Below, in pieces: positions 7,258 to 16,117 of a stretch of 64,000 nucleotides of DNA. Origin of the DNA: Sphingomonas hylomeconis (GTDB lineage Bacteria; Pseudomonadota; Alphaproteobacteria; Sphingomonadales; Sphingomonadaceae); the NCBI RefSeq assembly GCF_025370105.1, contig NZ_JANQBK010000012.1, positions 1-64,000 on the forward strand. Direction: 5' to 3'. The notes under the pieces were generated by a model. It searched no databases, had not been told where the DNA came from, and was given only the letters and a program-made list of their open reading frames with translations. Position 1 is the stretch's first letter. The number at the start of each line of letters is the position of its first letter. The position numbers and the translations under genes are program-made.

Positions 7258-8957
7258 GCCAGCATCTGCAGCACGGTCTCGCGCAGGTCGCGACGCGAAA
7301 CCTTGTTCATCGCATTGCGCGGCAGCGCCGGCACCTCGACCATCAGTTCCGGCAGCTTGAACACCGCCAGCCCCTGATCCTTCAGCCAGCCGGCAATCTC
7401 CGCCAGCGTCGGCGCCTGCCCCGCTTCGGGCACCGCGGCGACGCACATCCGCTCGCCGAGCCGCTCGTCGGGCACGCCGACCACCGCCGCTTCCCTGAGC
7501 GCGGGATGGCCGGCGAGCAGATCGTCGATCTCGGCCGGCGAGATGTTCACCCCGCCGCGCACGATGATGTCCTTGCAGCGCCCGACGAAGCGATAGAATC
7601 GCGGCGGGCTCTCGTCGCCGGCAAGCTCGAACAGGTCGCCGGTCCGGTAGAAGCCTTGCGCGTCGAACGCCTGCTCGGTGATCGCCGGGATTTCCCAATA
7701 GCCGCCGAACGTCGCCGCGCCCTGAAAGCGCAATTCGCCCGGCTGCCCGGGCTCGGTAATGTCCTGCTCGGTTTCGAGATCGACCAGCCGCGTCTGGATC
7801 ATGCCATTGGCGCGGCTGCCCGGCCAGTCGATCCCGGCCACGCCCATGCGCGGGAAATAGCGTGCACGATCGTGATGGTCCGGCACCGAGCGCGCATCGG
7901 AGAAGAGCGACGCGCCCTCGTTCGAACCGAACATGTTGCACACTTCGATATCGTGATCGCGCGCGAAGCCCTCGATCATCCACGGGCTGAGCGGCGCGGA
8001 CCCCGAGCCGATCGCGCGCAGCGAGGACAGGTCCACGCTGTCCAGCAAGCCCGGCGTCTTGAGCAGCGCGTTGAGGATGGCGGGCGCGGCGATCGTGTAA
8101 TTGACCCGCTCGGCGGCGATCTGCTGCAGGAACACGCCGAGATCGAACGGATGATGCAGCACCAGCGTGCCGCGATGCATCAGCCACGGCGTGACCATCC
8201 CGAACGAACCGATATTGACCAATGGGAACGGGTTGAGCAGCACTTCGCCCTCGCGGATATCGGCCGCTTCCGCGACGATCTCGCCATTGACGATCCAGTG
8301 GTTCATGTCGCGCGGCACGCCCTTGGGCCGCGCCTCGGTGCCCGAGGTCCAGAAGATCGTGAACACCTCGCCCGGCTGGATCGGCTGCGCGTCGTGATAG
8401 GCCGCGGCCTTGGCCGGATCGGCGGCGGCGATCGCCGCATCGAGATCGATCGTGCCGCGCGGTGCGTCGCCGCCCGTTACCAAGACCTTGCAGTTGCGCC
8501 CGCCGGTCAGCGCCACCGCCATCGCGGCATGGTCGTAGCCGGCGAAACTGGCGACGGTGACCACCGCTGCCGGCCGCACCGTATCGATCACATAGGCCAG
8601 TTCGTGCGCGCGGTACGGCATCACCACCGGCGAGATGATCAGCCCGATGCGCGAACAGGCCAGCGCCAGAATCACCGTCTCGGTGATGTTGGGCAACTGG
8701 TAGGTGAGCACGTCGTCCTTCTCGAGCCCGATCGCCAGCAACGCCGCGGCGACGCGGTCGACCTCGCTGCCGAATTCTGCCCAGGTGAACCGCCGCGGCG
8801 CATGGCCATCGAGCGTCTCGCGGTTGAGCGGATCGACCAGCGCGAGCCGGTCCGGCACGTCGCGGCGGTTGCGCTGCAGCCACTGGTCGAGCGTCAGATC
8901 GCCCCACCAGCCCTTGGCGGTATAGTCGTCGATGCGGGACTGCGGGGTCAGTTGCAT
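7254..8957 (-). CDS. AMP-binding acyl-CoA ligase
   Basis: A 567-residue ANL-superfamily enzyme. It shows the P-loop TIFWTSGTEARPKGVP, the adenylate motif FGSNEG, YRTGDL, and the hinge/C-terminal RCKDIIVRGGVNISPAEID with the catalytic lysine region NAMNKVSRRDL. It should activate a carboxylic acid with ATP and CoA. The N-terminal RIDDYTAKGWWGDLTLDQWL resembles cyclohexanecarboxylate/2,3-dihydroxybenzoate-type ligases, but the substrate cannot be read from sequence. It starts 5 bases after the DUF1295 gene and overlaps the SnoaL gene by 4. Confidence 0.87.
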   Translation of the reverse strand: MQLTPQSRIDDYTAKGWWGDLTLDQWLQRNRRDVPDRLALVDPLNRETLDGHAPRRFTWAEFGSEVDRVAAALLAIGLEKDDVLTYQLPNITETVILALACSRIGLIISPVVMPYRAHELAYVIDTVRPAAVVTVASFAGYDHAAMAVALTGGRNCKVLVTGGDAPRGTIDLDAAIAAADPAKAAAYHDAQPIQPGEVFTIFWTSGTEARPKGVPRDMNHWIVNGEIVAEAADIREGEVLLNPFPLVNIGSFGMVTPWLMHRGTLVLHHPFDLGVFLQQIAAERVNYTIAAPAILNALLKTPGLLDSVDLSSLRAIGSGSAPLSPWMIEGFARDHDIEVCNMFGSNEGASLFSDARSVPDHHDRARYFPRMGVAGIDWPGSRANGMIQTRLVDLETEQDITEPGQPGELRFQGAATFGGYWEIPAITEQAFDAQGFYRTGDLFELAGDESPPRFYRFVGRCKDIIVRGGVNISPAEIDDLLAGHPALREAAVVGVPDERLGERMCVAAVPEAGQAPTLAEIAGWLKDQGLAVFKLPELMVEVPALPRNAMNKVSRRDLRETVLQMLA

Positions 8958-8962
8958 GGCTT

Positions 8963-9766
8963 TCAGCCCTTCACGCGTTTCGGCGGCCACGGCACGAAGC
9001 CCGAGGTCGTCGCGATATACTCGGCATAATGCGGCTTGGTCTTGCGCATGCGGAATTCGAGCGTCGGCGCGCCCGACCATTTCATCAGCGTCCAGGTCAG
9101 CAGGATCGGCCCGGGGATCGCCAAGATCCCCAGCGTCGTCTCCGCGCCGATCAGGTACAGCCCCCACCACACACAAGCATCGCCGAAATAGTTGGGGTGC
9201 CGCGTGTAGCGCCATAGCCCGGTGTTCAGCACCTTGCCGACATTGGCGGGGTTCTTGCGGAACAGCGTCAGCTGCAGATCGCCGATGCTCTCGAACACGA
9301 TGCCGAACAGCGCCAGCGCCGCGCCAATACAGGCCAAGGTCCCCAGCGCCACCGGCTCGGCCTGGATCTGCCCGAGCATCACCGGCAGTGCGACGATGAA
9401 CTGCAACGGCGCCTGTGTCACGAACACCAGCCAGAAGCTTGCCCGGGCATAGCCCCAGCCGCGCTTCTCCTGGGCCTTTTCCATCATCCGCACATAGCGC
9501 CGGTCCGGCCCGTGATCGCGCCACCGCCAGAACAGATAGCCGCCCAGCCGCACCGCCCACAGGCCGCACAGCCCGAGCAGCAACACGCGCCGGTCGGTCG
9601 CGACATCCATCTGCGCGAACGTCGCCAGCGCGAGCAATGCCATGCCCAGCGCCCACCACGCATCGACCATCGTCACGTCGCGGATCGACGAACAGATCGC
9701 CCATAAGGTGGTGAAGGCGATCACCACCGTCACCGCGTCGATCGCGAGTATCCTCAGAACGTCCAT
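8963..9766 (-). CDS. DUF1295 / steroid 5-alpha-reductase-like membrane protein
   Basis: A 267-residue protein with about seven hydrophobic segments. The C-terminal half carries LNTGLWRYTRHPNYFGDACVWWGLYL, the conserved RHPNY block of the isoprenylcysteine methyltransferase/5-alpha-reductase superfamily that binds NADPH or SAM. The DUF1295 group is usually considered reductase-like and acts in the inner membrane. It sits directly upstream of the acyl-CoA ligase in one transcription unit, consistent with acting on a lipophilic ring compound. ATG 9766 gives a normal N-terminal membrane segment. Confidence 0.8.
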   Translation of the reverse strand: MDVLRILAIDAVTVVIAFTTLWAICSSIRDVTMVDAWWALGMALLALATFAQMDVATDRRVLLLGLCGLWAVRLGGYLFWRWRDHGPDRRYVRMMEKAQEKRGWGYARASFWLVFVTQAPLQFIVALPVMLGQIQAEPVALGTLACIGAALALFGIVFESIGDLQLTLFRKNPANVGKVLNTGLWRYTRHPNYFGDACVWWGLYLIGAETTLGILAIPGPILLTWTLMKWSGAPTLEFRMRKTKPHYAEYIATTSGFVPWPPKRVKG

Positions 9767-9804
9767 TGCTTGTTCCCTAGCGCATGATGGGTTTTCCCCA
9801 GACC

Positions 9805-9833
9805 CGTCACCCCGGCTCAAGGCCGGGGTGACG
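9805..9833. repeat. Palindromic intergenic repeat (CGTCACCCCGG type)
   Basis: An 11-base inverted repeat, CGTCACCCCGG and CCGGGGTGACG, around a 7-base loop. It lies between the SDR and DUF1295 genes. A second member with the same arms occurs at 47548-47575. It is a REP-like element and may also act as a weak terminator or RNA-stability hairpin within the operon. Confidence 0.75.
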
Positions 9834-9876
9834 ATGCTGATTGATCACACCATCTTTTCCCTGCTCCCGTTGGCGG

Positions 9877-10641
9877 TCACCGCCCCGTGCTGATCGTGTC
9901 CATGTCGAGCATCCGCGCCAGCGCGCGCTCCTGTGCCTTGGGATCGCGTGCCTTGTGTGCGCGCACCTCCACCGCCATCCGGTCGGTATCGACCTCGTCG
10001 GTGCCGCGCTTGATCGCCGACAGGCCGACCTTGGCAATATCCTCGGGCCGTTCCTTCGCGCCCCCGACATGCGCCGCCATCCGCGTATCGACCGATCCGA
10101 CGATCAGCGCCGAGACGGTCGTGCCCTGCTTGGCAAGCTCGGCGCGGATCGAGGTGGTCGCGGCGCGCGCGGCGAATTTGGACGGGCTGTACCCGCCCAT
10201 CGCCGGCACCGCGACGACACCGCCGGAGGACAGGATGTTGACCACCGCGCCCCCGCCATTGGCCTTCAGGATCGGCGCGAAGGCGCGGCACATGCCGAGC
10301 AGGCCAAAATAATTGACCTCCATCTCCTCGCGCGCCGCAGCCATCGTCTCGGCGCCGATCAGCCGCTGGTTGAGGAAGGCGCCGGCATTGTTGACCAGGA
10401 TCGACACGTCGCCGCACGCGGCCGCCGCCGCAGCGATCTGCTCGGGCTGTGCGACGTCGAGCGCCAGCGCGACCACCCTGCCCTGCCCTTCGTCGACCAG
10501 ATGTTGTGCATTGGCCACGTCGCGCGTGCCGACATAGACCTTGGCCGCCCCCGCACCGATCAGTGCGCGGACGAACGCCTCGCCGATACCGCGATTGCCC
10601 CCGGTGACGATCGCCACCGCGCCTGCAACGTCCATCGCCAT
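9877..10641 (-). CDS. Short-chain dehydrogenase/reductase
   Basis: A 254-residue classical SDR with VTGGNRGIGEA (nucleotide-binding TGxxxGIG), LVNNAG, NILSSGG (catalytic Ser) and YSPSK (catalytic Tyr and Lys). It should oxidise a hydroxyl or reduce a ketone with NAD(P). The tail, rich in Lys/Arg (RAHKARDPKAQERALARMLD), is longer than usual. ATG 10641 overlaps the stop of the upstream SnoaL gene (ATGA). A palindromic repeat separates it from the DUF1295 gene downstream. Confidence 0.88.
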   Translation of the reverse strand: MAMDVAGAVAIVTGGNRGIGEAFVRALIGAGAAKVYVGTRDVANAQHLVDEGQGRVVALALDVAQPEQIAAAAAACGDVSILVNNAGAFLNQRLIGAETMAAAREEMEVNYFGLLGMCRAFAPILKANGGGAVVNILSSGGVVAVPAMGGYSPSKFAARAATTSIRAELAKQGTTVSALIVGSVDTRMAAHVGGAKERPEDIAKVGLSAIKRGTDEVDTDRMAVEVRAHKARDPKAQERALARMLDMDTISTGR

Positions 10642-11180
10642 CAGCCGGCCGCCATCTGATAAAGGATGTCGTGCGGATGCTTGGCGCCGCGCACCAGTTC
10701 GGTGCCTTCGGGGAACATCATTCCCCGGCCCCAGCTTTCGGCCAGCGGCATTTCGTGGTTCCATTCCCACGCCAGCCGGCGCAGCGCGATCTTCCACTGC
10801 CCGTCGCGCTTCTCGAACCGATCGACCGCGCGGGCGAGGCTCAGCGTGTCGAACTTGTCGCCGCCCTTCTCCTTCATCCGCGCGAACGCCAGGATGTAAT
10901 GCTCGGCGATCGCGACATCGCCGTCCACCTCGATCACCACATTGGTCGCAAGGTGGTTCATGATCCCGCCCTTCGGCAGCACCTTGGCCATCAGCGCGAC
11001 ATAGTCGCTGGCCGGGCCGTGATAGACGCCGCCATGATCCTCGATCGCATCGTCATGATAGGCGGCGGCGATCAGCGGAATGTCCGCGCGGTCGGCGCCG
11101 CGCAGGTACAGGTTGATCACGTCGGTGATCTCGGCCTTGTCGAGCAACAGCTGCAGGCGGGGGTCGAGCGGGTCGCTCAT
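10641..11180 (-). CDS. SnoaL-like (SnoaL_4) protein 2
   Basis: A 179-residue NTF2-fold protein: AEITDVINLYLRGADRADIPLIAAAYHDDAIEDHGG at the start, then HLATNVVIEVDGDVAIAEHYILAFAR and DRFEKRDGQWKIALRRLAWEWN. This is the SnoaL_4/aromatic-ring-dioxygenase-beta-like subgroup, often found in sphingomonad and actinobacterial steroid or aromatic clusters as putative dehydratases or isomerases. It overlaps by 4 bases with both the feruloyl-CoA-synthase-like gene upstream and the SDR downstream, so the operon is tightly coupled. Confidence 0.82.
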   Translation of the reverse strand: MSDPLDPRLQLLLDKAEITDVINLYLRGADRADIPLIAAAYHDDAIEDHGGVYHGPASDYVALMAKVLPKGGIMNHLATNVVIEVDGDVAIAEHYILAFARMKEKGGDKFDTLSLARAVDRFEKRDGQWKIALRRLAWEWNHEMPLAESWGRGMMFPEGTELVRGAKHPHDILYQMAAG

Positions 11181-12991
11181 TGCGGATTTCCTTCGATGAT
11201 GAGGATCTGGGGATCGGGATGCGCGGCATAGAGGCGATCGACCTCGGCCTTGCGGCGGTCGATCACCGCGCGGCGGTTGATCGTGCCCTTATCGGACATT
11301 TCGTGCGCGTTGGGATCGGGCGCCTTGTCGAGCAGCAAGGCGCGGCGGATCCGCGACGAGCCGCCATGCTGCGCGGCGTTGAACCGCTTCAGTGCCGCGG
11401 CGATGCGCGCGGCATCGCCCTCCGGCGTCGGCCACAGCAACAAGGTGAGATATTCCCGATTCTCGTCGCACAGCACGAGATCGCGCACCATCGGCGTTAG
11501 CGCCTTGAGCAGCCCGTCCCGCAAACTCCCGCCATAGACCCAGGCGCCGCTCGACAGTTTGAACTCTTCCGCCGCGCGCCCCGCAAAGGCGAGGCCTTTC
11601 TCCGGATCCGCCGGATCGTTGAAGACGCCCATGTCGCCGGTGCGATAAAAGCCTTCCTCGTCGAATGCCTCGGCCGTCTTGGCCGGCTCGTCGAGATAGC
11701 CGATCGTCACGTTCGGCCCCTTGGCGCGCACTTCGTAGCGGTCGCCCGACGGCACCAGTTTGACGATCGCGCCCGGCGCCGGCAGGCCGATGCCGACGCG
11801 GTCGGTTTCGAAATGGATCGCCATGAACGCCGATACCGTCTCGGTCGAGCCATAGCCCGAGGTGAGCATGATGCGGTGCCCGGTCTCCGCCACCGCCGCT
11901 GCCTGCAGGCGATCATACACCGGCTGGCTCAGCCCCGCGCCGCCATACAGCATCACTTTCAGCTGCGAGAAGAAAGTGCGGCGCAGCACCGGATCGCGTT
12001 CCAGCGCCTCGACCAGCATGCCGTAGCCGAGCGGTACGTTGTTGAAGAACCGCACCGGGATCTCGCGCAGGTTGCGGATCGATTCCTCGAACAGCCCGGG
12101 CAGCGGCTTGCCGTCGTCGATATACAGCGTGCCGCCCTCGGTCAGCGTCGTGCGCAGCACGAACGCGCCGGCGGCATGATGCCAGGGCAGCCAATCGAGC
12201 ATCACGTCGTGCCAGCCCGCCGCCTCGCCGATCATCTGCCGGCATTGCACGCTGTTGGCGGCGAGATTGTCGAACGTGATCGTCACCATCTTGGGCAGGC
12301 CGGTCGAGCCCGAGGTCAGCATATAGGCGGCAAGATCGGTGCTACGGATCGCCTCGATCGCGATACGCACCGCGTCGGTCGGCTTGGTCGCAAGCACGGT
12401 CTCGATCGACACCGCCGGCTTGACGATCGCCGCCGGATCGCCGGTAATCACGATCGCGTCGCCAAGATCGAGCGTGGCGAGCGCCGGCGCGAGCTTGGCC
12501 GAATTCTCCGCAAACACCATGCCCGGCTTCACCTTGGCCACGACATGCGCGAGCCGTCCGAAATCACCGCCCAGCGCGCCATAAGCGGTACTGACCGGGC
12601 ATACCGGCAGGCCTGCCGCCCAGGCGGCGAAGGTCGCGATCGCGAAGGCCGGCGTATTGTCGGCGATCAGCAGCATCGGCCGGCCGTCGGGCGCATGGTC
12701 GATCAGCCACTGCGCGGTCGCATCGATCCGCGCCTGCAGTTCGGCATAGGTCAGCGTCGCCCAGCCGTCCGTGCCCGCTTCGCGCCATGCCAACGCCGGC
12801 TTGTCCGGCTGGCGCGCGGCCGAGCGCAGCAGATCGGCGGGGATGTTCGCGTCATAGTCGGCAATGGCGATCCTCGATTGCAGCAGGATCGTGCCGTCCT
12901 CACGCCGTTCGACCGCGATATCGATCGGCATCAATTTGGCTTCGCGGAACGGCGGTGGCGGCGCGTCCAGCGGGCGTGCGGCGCTGGCCAT
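11177..12991 (-). CDS. Feruloyl-CoA-synthase-like acyl-CoA ligase
   Basis: A 604-residue AMP-binding enzyme. The N-terminus (AKLMPIDIAVERREDGTILLQSRIAI) is typical of feruloyl-CoA synthase (Fcs). The P-loop is YMLTSGSTGLPKMV, followed by DWLPWHHAAG, the adenylate motif YGSTE, YRTGDMG and a C-terminal NAHEMSDKGTINRRAV. Known members activate hydroxycinnamic acids such as ferulate. No enoyl-CoA hydratase/aldolase (Ech) or vanillin dehydrogenase gene lies in the island, so the substrate may differ. It has 4-base or 1-base overlaps with its neighbours. Confidence 0.85.
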   Translation of the reverse strand: MASAARPLDAPPPPFREAKLMPIDIAVERREDGTILLQSRIAIADYDANIPADLLRSAARQPDKPALAWREAGTDGWATLTYAELQARIDATAQWLIDHAPDGRPMLLIADNTPAFAIATFAAWAAGLPVCPVSTAYGALGGDFGRLAHVVAKVKPGMVFAENSAKLAPALATLDLGDAIVITGDPAAIVKPAVSIETVLATKPTDAVRIAIEAIRSTDLAAYMLTSGSTGLPKMVTITFDNLAANSVQCRQMIGEAAGWHDVMLDWLPWHHAAGAFVLRTTLTEGGTLYIDDGKPLPGLFEESIRNLREIPVRFFNNVPLGYGMLVEALERDPVLRRTFFSQLKVMLYGGAGLSQPVYDRLQAAAVAETGHRIMLTSGYGSTETVSAFMAIHFETDRVGIGLPAPGAIVKLVPSGDRYEVRAKGPNVTIGYLDEPAKTAEAFDEEGFYRTGDMGVFNDPADPEKGLAFAGRAAEEFKLSSGAWVYGGSLRDGLLKALTPMVRDLVLCDENREYLTLLLWPTPEGDAARIAAALKRFNAAQHGGSSRIRRALLLDKAPDPNAHEMSDKGTINRRAVIDRRKAEVDRLYAAHPDPQILIIEGNPQ

Positions 12992-13431
12992 CAGACTGCC
13001 GGCCGCGCGAGCATCGCATCGACCGTGTCGCGCACGCCCTTGCCCGCGACCTGCTCCTCCTGCAGCCGCCCGTCGAAATATTCGCGCCAGTGGCGGATCA
13101 CGCCGCCTTCGTAATCGAGGATGCCGCAATAGGGGATGGCGATGCGCGTGCCGTCCATCGTGTCGAACTCGTCGACCCCTTCCATCCACACCGTCTCGCC
13201 GACCGCGGCGACATCGAACAGCCGCCAGCGATTGTTCTTCAGCCGGCCCTTCATCGCCTCCAGCGTCTTGCGCATCTGCGCCTTGCCCTGGATCGGCGGC
13301 TTCATCCCGCCCGAATTGTTCCAGGTGATATCCTCGTGCAGGCAGGCCAGCACACCTTCCACATCGGCCTCGTGCCAGCTGCTGATGACCTTGCGGAGCG
13401 TGGCAACGTTATCGGTCTTCGGGTCGGGCAT
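12991..13431 (-). CDS. SnoaL/limonene-epoxide-hydrolase-like protein 3
   Basis: A 146-residue NTF2-fold protein with VISSWHEADVEGVLACLHEDITWNN and GGVIRHWREYFDGR. AAGGAGAG sits just upstream of ATG 13431. A second start is possible: GTG at 13509 overlaps the stop of the thiolase-like gene (GTGA). It would add 26 residues beginning ITRRTIVIGGAALAVTFPA, a twin-arginine followed by a hydrophobic stretch that looks like a Tat signal. The two starts predict cytoplasmic and exported forms. The stop overlaps the next ATG. Confidence 0.82.
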   Translation of the reverse strand: MPDPKTDNVATLRKVISSWHEADVEGVLACLHEDITWNNSGGMKPPIQGKAQMRKTLEAMKGRLKNNRWRLFDVAAVGETVWMEGVDEFDTMDGTRIAIPYCGILDYEGGVIRHWREYFDGRLQEEQVAGKGVRDTVDAMLARPAV

Positions 13432-13505
13432 GGGTCTCTCCTTGCTGCGTGCCGGGAATGTCACGGCCAGCGCCGCGCCCCCGATCACGATGGTTCTGCG
13501 CGTGA

Positions 13506-14723
13506 TCACGCCTGGACGACGAGGCTCACGGTGGTGGTGGTCGAGCCGCCGATATTCAGCGTCTGCACGGTCCTGGCGCCTTCGACCTGATAGTCGCCGG
13601 CGGTGCCGGTGACCTGTTTGAATGCGTCCAGCGTCATGCGCACGCCGGTCGCGCCGACCGGATGGCCACACCCGATCAGCCCGCCGGACGGGTTCACCGG
13701 AATGCGCCCGCCCGGCTCGATGCTGCCATCCTCGATCGCCTTCCACGCCTCGCCCGGCGCGGCGATGCCGAGATGTTCGATCGCCATATATTCGGTCGTG
13801 GTGAAACAGTCGTGCAGCTCGACCAGGTCGACCTGGTCCAGCGTCACTCCGGCGCGCGCGCGCGCCTCGTCGGCGGCGCGCTTTACCTGCGGAAAGACAT
13901 AGGCGTCATCCGCGCTCGCCTCGACCTTGCGGCGGTAGGAGATTGGCGCCGAGCGATGCCCCCAGCCGGTGATGCGCGGGAGGCTGTCGAGCGCGATGCC
14001 ACGCTCCTTCGCATATTGGGCCGCCCGTTCGGGCGAAGCGAGGAAGATCACGCTCGCGCCGTCCGTCACCTGCCCGCAATCCATCTTGCGCATCCGGCCC
14101 TCGACCACCGGGTTGGCGACGTCGTCGTCGGTGAAGCTTTCCGGCGTGAATGCCCAGCCGCGCGATTGCGCGTTCGGGTTGCGCTTGCCGTTGGCGAAAT
14201 TGATCTCGGCGATACGCCGCAAATGCCGCGCGTCGATTCCGTAGCGCCGGTCATATTCCTCCGTCAGGTCGGAAAAGGCGCGCGGCCAGACATAGTCGGC
14301 ATCGGCGAACTCATGCCCGGCCCAGGCCGCCGCGCCGAGATTTTCCGCCGCCTGCCTGCCTGGCACATTCCGCATCTGCTCGACCCCGAGCACGCAGGCG
14401 AGATCGTAGCGCCCCGCCTCGAGCTCCGCCGTGGCGGCGAGGATCGCCACCGAACCCGAGGCACAGGCAGCCTCGTGACGCGCCGTGGGCAATCCATCGA
14501 AATCAGGATGGACCAGCCCGAAAAAGCCGCCGAGCAAGCCCTGCCCCGCAAACAGTTCGCCGACGAAATTGCCGACATGGCCGGTATCCACGTCCTTCGG
14601 CTCGAGCTTGGTCGCGTCGAGCCCGGCCTCGATCGTCTCGGAAAAGACGTGCGCCATATCCACGCCACGCCGCGCCCAATTATCGGAAAAATCGCTCTGC
14701 CAGCCGCCCAGGATATAGGTCAT
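13506..14723 (-). CDS. SCP2-type thiolase / lipid-transfer-like acetyl-CoA acetyltransferase
   Basis: A 405-residue thiolase-fold protein with the nucleophile region EAACASGSVAI, VELHDCFTTTEYMAIEHLG and NPSGGLIGCGHPVGATG near the C-terminus. The SCP2-thiolase group cleaves or forms C-C bonds on bulky CoA thioesters such as steroid side chains. A GGAG ribosome site precedes ATG 14723. Upstream at 14753-14768 lies a copy of the island motif, so it probably starts its own transcript leading into the SnoaL, ligase, SnoaL and SDR genes. Confidence 0.86.
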   Translation of the reverse strand: MTYILGGWQSDFSDNWARRGVDMAHVFSETIEAGLDATKLEPKDVDTGHVGNFVGELFAGQGLLGGFFGLVHPDFDGLPTARHEAACASGSVAILAATAELEAGRYDLACVLGVEQMRNVPGRQAAENLGAAAWAGHEFADADYVWPRAFSDLTEEYDRRYGIDARHLRRIAEINFANGKRNPNAQSRGWAFTPESFTDDDVANPVVEGRMRKMDCGQVTDGASVIFLASPERAAQYAKERGIALDSLPRITGWGHRSAPISYRRKVEASADDAYVFPQVKRAADEARARAGVTLDQVDLVELHDCFTTTEYMAIEHLGIAAPGEAWKAIEDGSIEPGGRIPVNPSGGLIGCGHPVGATGVRMTLDAFKQVTGTAGDYQVEGARTVQTLNIGGSTTTTVSLVVQA

Positions 14724-14752
14724 GTCCGCTCCGATTCGCCGACGCTTAGGTC

Positions 14753-14768
14753 AGTCTCTTTAAACAAG
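14753..14768 (-). promoter_or_regulatory. Island motif copy A (candidate operator)
   Basis: Read on the minus strand the site is CTTGTTTAAAGAGACT, ending 29 bases before the thiolase-like start. It matches three other sites in the island (16572-16587, 16665-16680, 19041-19056). A TTGCCA/ATAGAC-like promoter pair just upstream would place the motif at the transcription start. Regulator unknown; the HxlR-type protein of the island is the obvious candidate. Confidence 0.5.
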
Positions 14769-14778
14769 TCTATGTCGG

Positions 14779-16116
14779 TCAGATCGGCTTGGCAAGCACG
14801 TCCACCGCACGTCCGAACGGTTTGATCGCACTCAGCACGAGCAATCCGGCGATCGGGCCGAGTATGCCGGTGGCCAGCGCGATCGCCGGGCCGAGCGCGG
14901 CGGGATCGTGGAACACATGCTCGGTGATCAGCGCGACGCTGACCGGCCCGACCGTCAGCCCGACGATGCCGAGCACGAAATAATAGAGCGCTGCCGTCCG
15001 CCCCCGCAGATTGCCCGGTGCCGCCTCGCACAGTGCCGACACGGCCAGCCCGCCCGAGGCGGTGAAGAACAGCATCGCCGGCGCCAGGATGAACACGGCG
15101 CTCCAGCCATCGTTCGCCAGGCATGCCGCGATCAGCAGCGGGGTGACGATCAGGATCGACCAGCCGGTGATCTTGAGGCTCGCCGCGCGCACGCCGCGCA
15201 CCGCCAGCCGCGACGACAGCCAGCCCGCGCCCGCAAGCCCGATACCGCCGAACACCGTGACCACGAAGCCGTAGCGCAAGCCGACCTGCCCCGGCGTCCA
15301 GCCGAACGTGCGGATGAAATAGGCCGGCATCCAGGACAGGACGCCGTAGATCAGCACGCAATACAGCGCCATGCCGCCCAGATGACGCAGGTGGAACGCG
15401 CGGTTGCGCCGCAGATGCGGGATCAGCCCGGCGCCCGCTTCCTCGCGCACCAGCACTTCGCGCCGCACCGGTTCTGTCACGAACGCGAGCAGCAGCACGA
15501 CGACCAGTCCGGCCAGCCCGACGATGATGAACGTCGCCTGCCACGGCGCGACCTCGCCGATCAGCGGCAGCGCGAAACGCGGCTGCGCGGTGATCGCCTG
15601 TACCACCGTGCCGCCGACCATCAGCGCCAGCCCGGCGCCGACCGAGGAAGCCATCGAATAGACGCTGATCGGGAAGGCGCGGCGCTCGGCCGGGAAACTG
15701 TCCCCGATCATCGAGATCGCCGCGGGGGACAGGCTCGCCTCGCCCGCGCCGACGCCCATCCGCGCCAGGAACAGGTGCCAGAAATTGCCCGCCAGGCCGC
15801 ACGCCGCAGTCGCCAGGCACCAGGTGGTGACGCCGATCGCCACCACGCGTTTGCGCGACGTGCGATCGACCAGCCAGCCGAGCGGCATGCCCATCACCGT
15901 GTAGAACAGCCCGAACGCCAGCCCCTGCAGCAGTGCGATCTGCGTATCGCTGAGCGCGAGATCGGCCTTGATCGGGTCGATCAGCAGGCTGAGGATCGTG
16001 CGGTCGATGAACGACACGGTGTAGCCCAAGGTCAGCACCGCCACCGCGAACCAGCTGCGCGCCGGCCTGGGCCAATCGGATGCGGGGCCGGCCACGGGCG
16101 CGGCAGCGCTGGCCAT
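14779..16116 (-). CDS. MFS transporter (spinster-like)
   Basis: A 445-residue protein with twelve predicted membrane segments. The first loop motif GLAFGLFYTVMGMPLGWLVDRTSRKR and RMGVGAGEASLSPAAISMIGDSF are typical of the Spns-like/aromatic transporter branch of the major facilitator superfamily. It should carry the substrate, or an intermediate, across the inner membrane. It begins one base after the SnoaL gene, so the two are co-transcribed from the central promoter region. The TonB receptor on the other strand would supply outer-membrane passage. Confidence 0.87.
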   Translation of the reverse strand: MASAAAPVAGPASDWPRPARSWFAVAVLTLGYTVSFIDRTILSLLIDPIKADLALSDTQIALLQGLAFGLFYTVMGMPLGWLVDRTSRKRVVAIGVTTWCLATAACGLAGNFWHLFLARMGVGAGEASLSPAAISMIGDSFPAERRAFPISVYSMASSVGAGLALMVGGTVVQAITAQPRFALPLIGEVAPWQATFIIVGLAGLVVVLLLAFVTEPVRREVLVREEAGAGLIPHLRRNRAFHLRHLGGMALYCVLIYGVLSWMPAYFIRTFGWTPGQVGLRYGFVVTVFGGIGLAGAGWLSSRLAVRGVRAASLKITGWSILIVTPLLIAACLANDGWSAVFILAPAMLFFTASGGLAVSALCEAAPGNLRGRTAALYYFVLGIVGLTVGPVSVALITEHVFHDPAALGPAIALATGILGPIAGLLVLSAIKPFGRAVDVLAKPI

Positions 16117-16117
16117 G

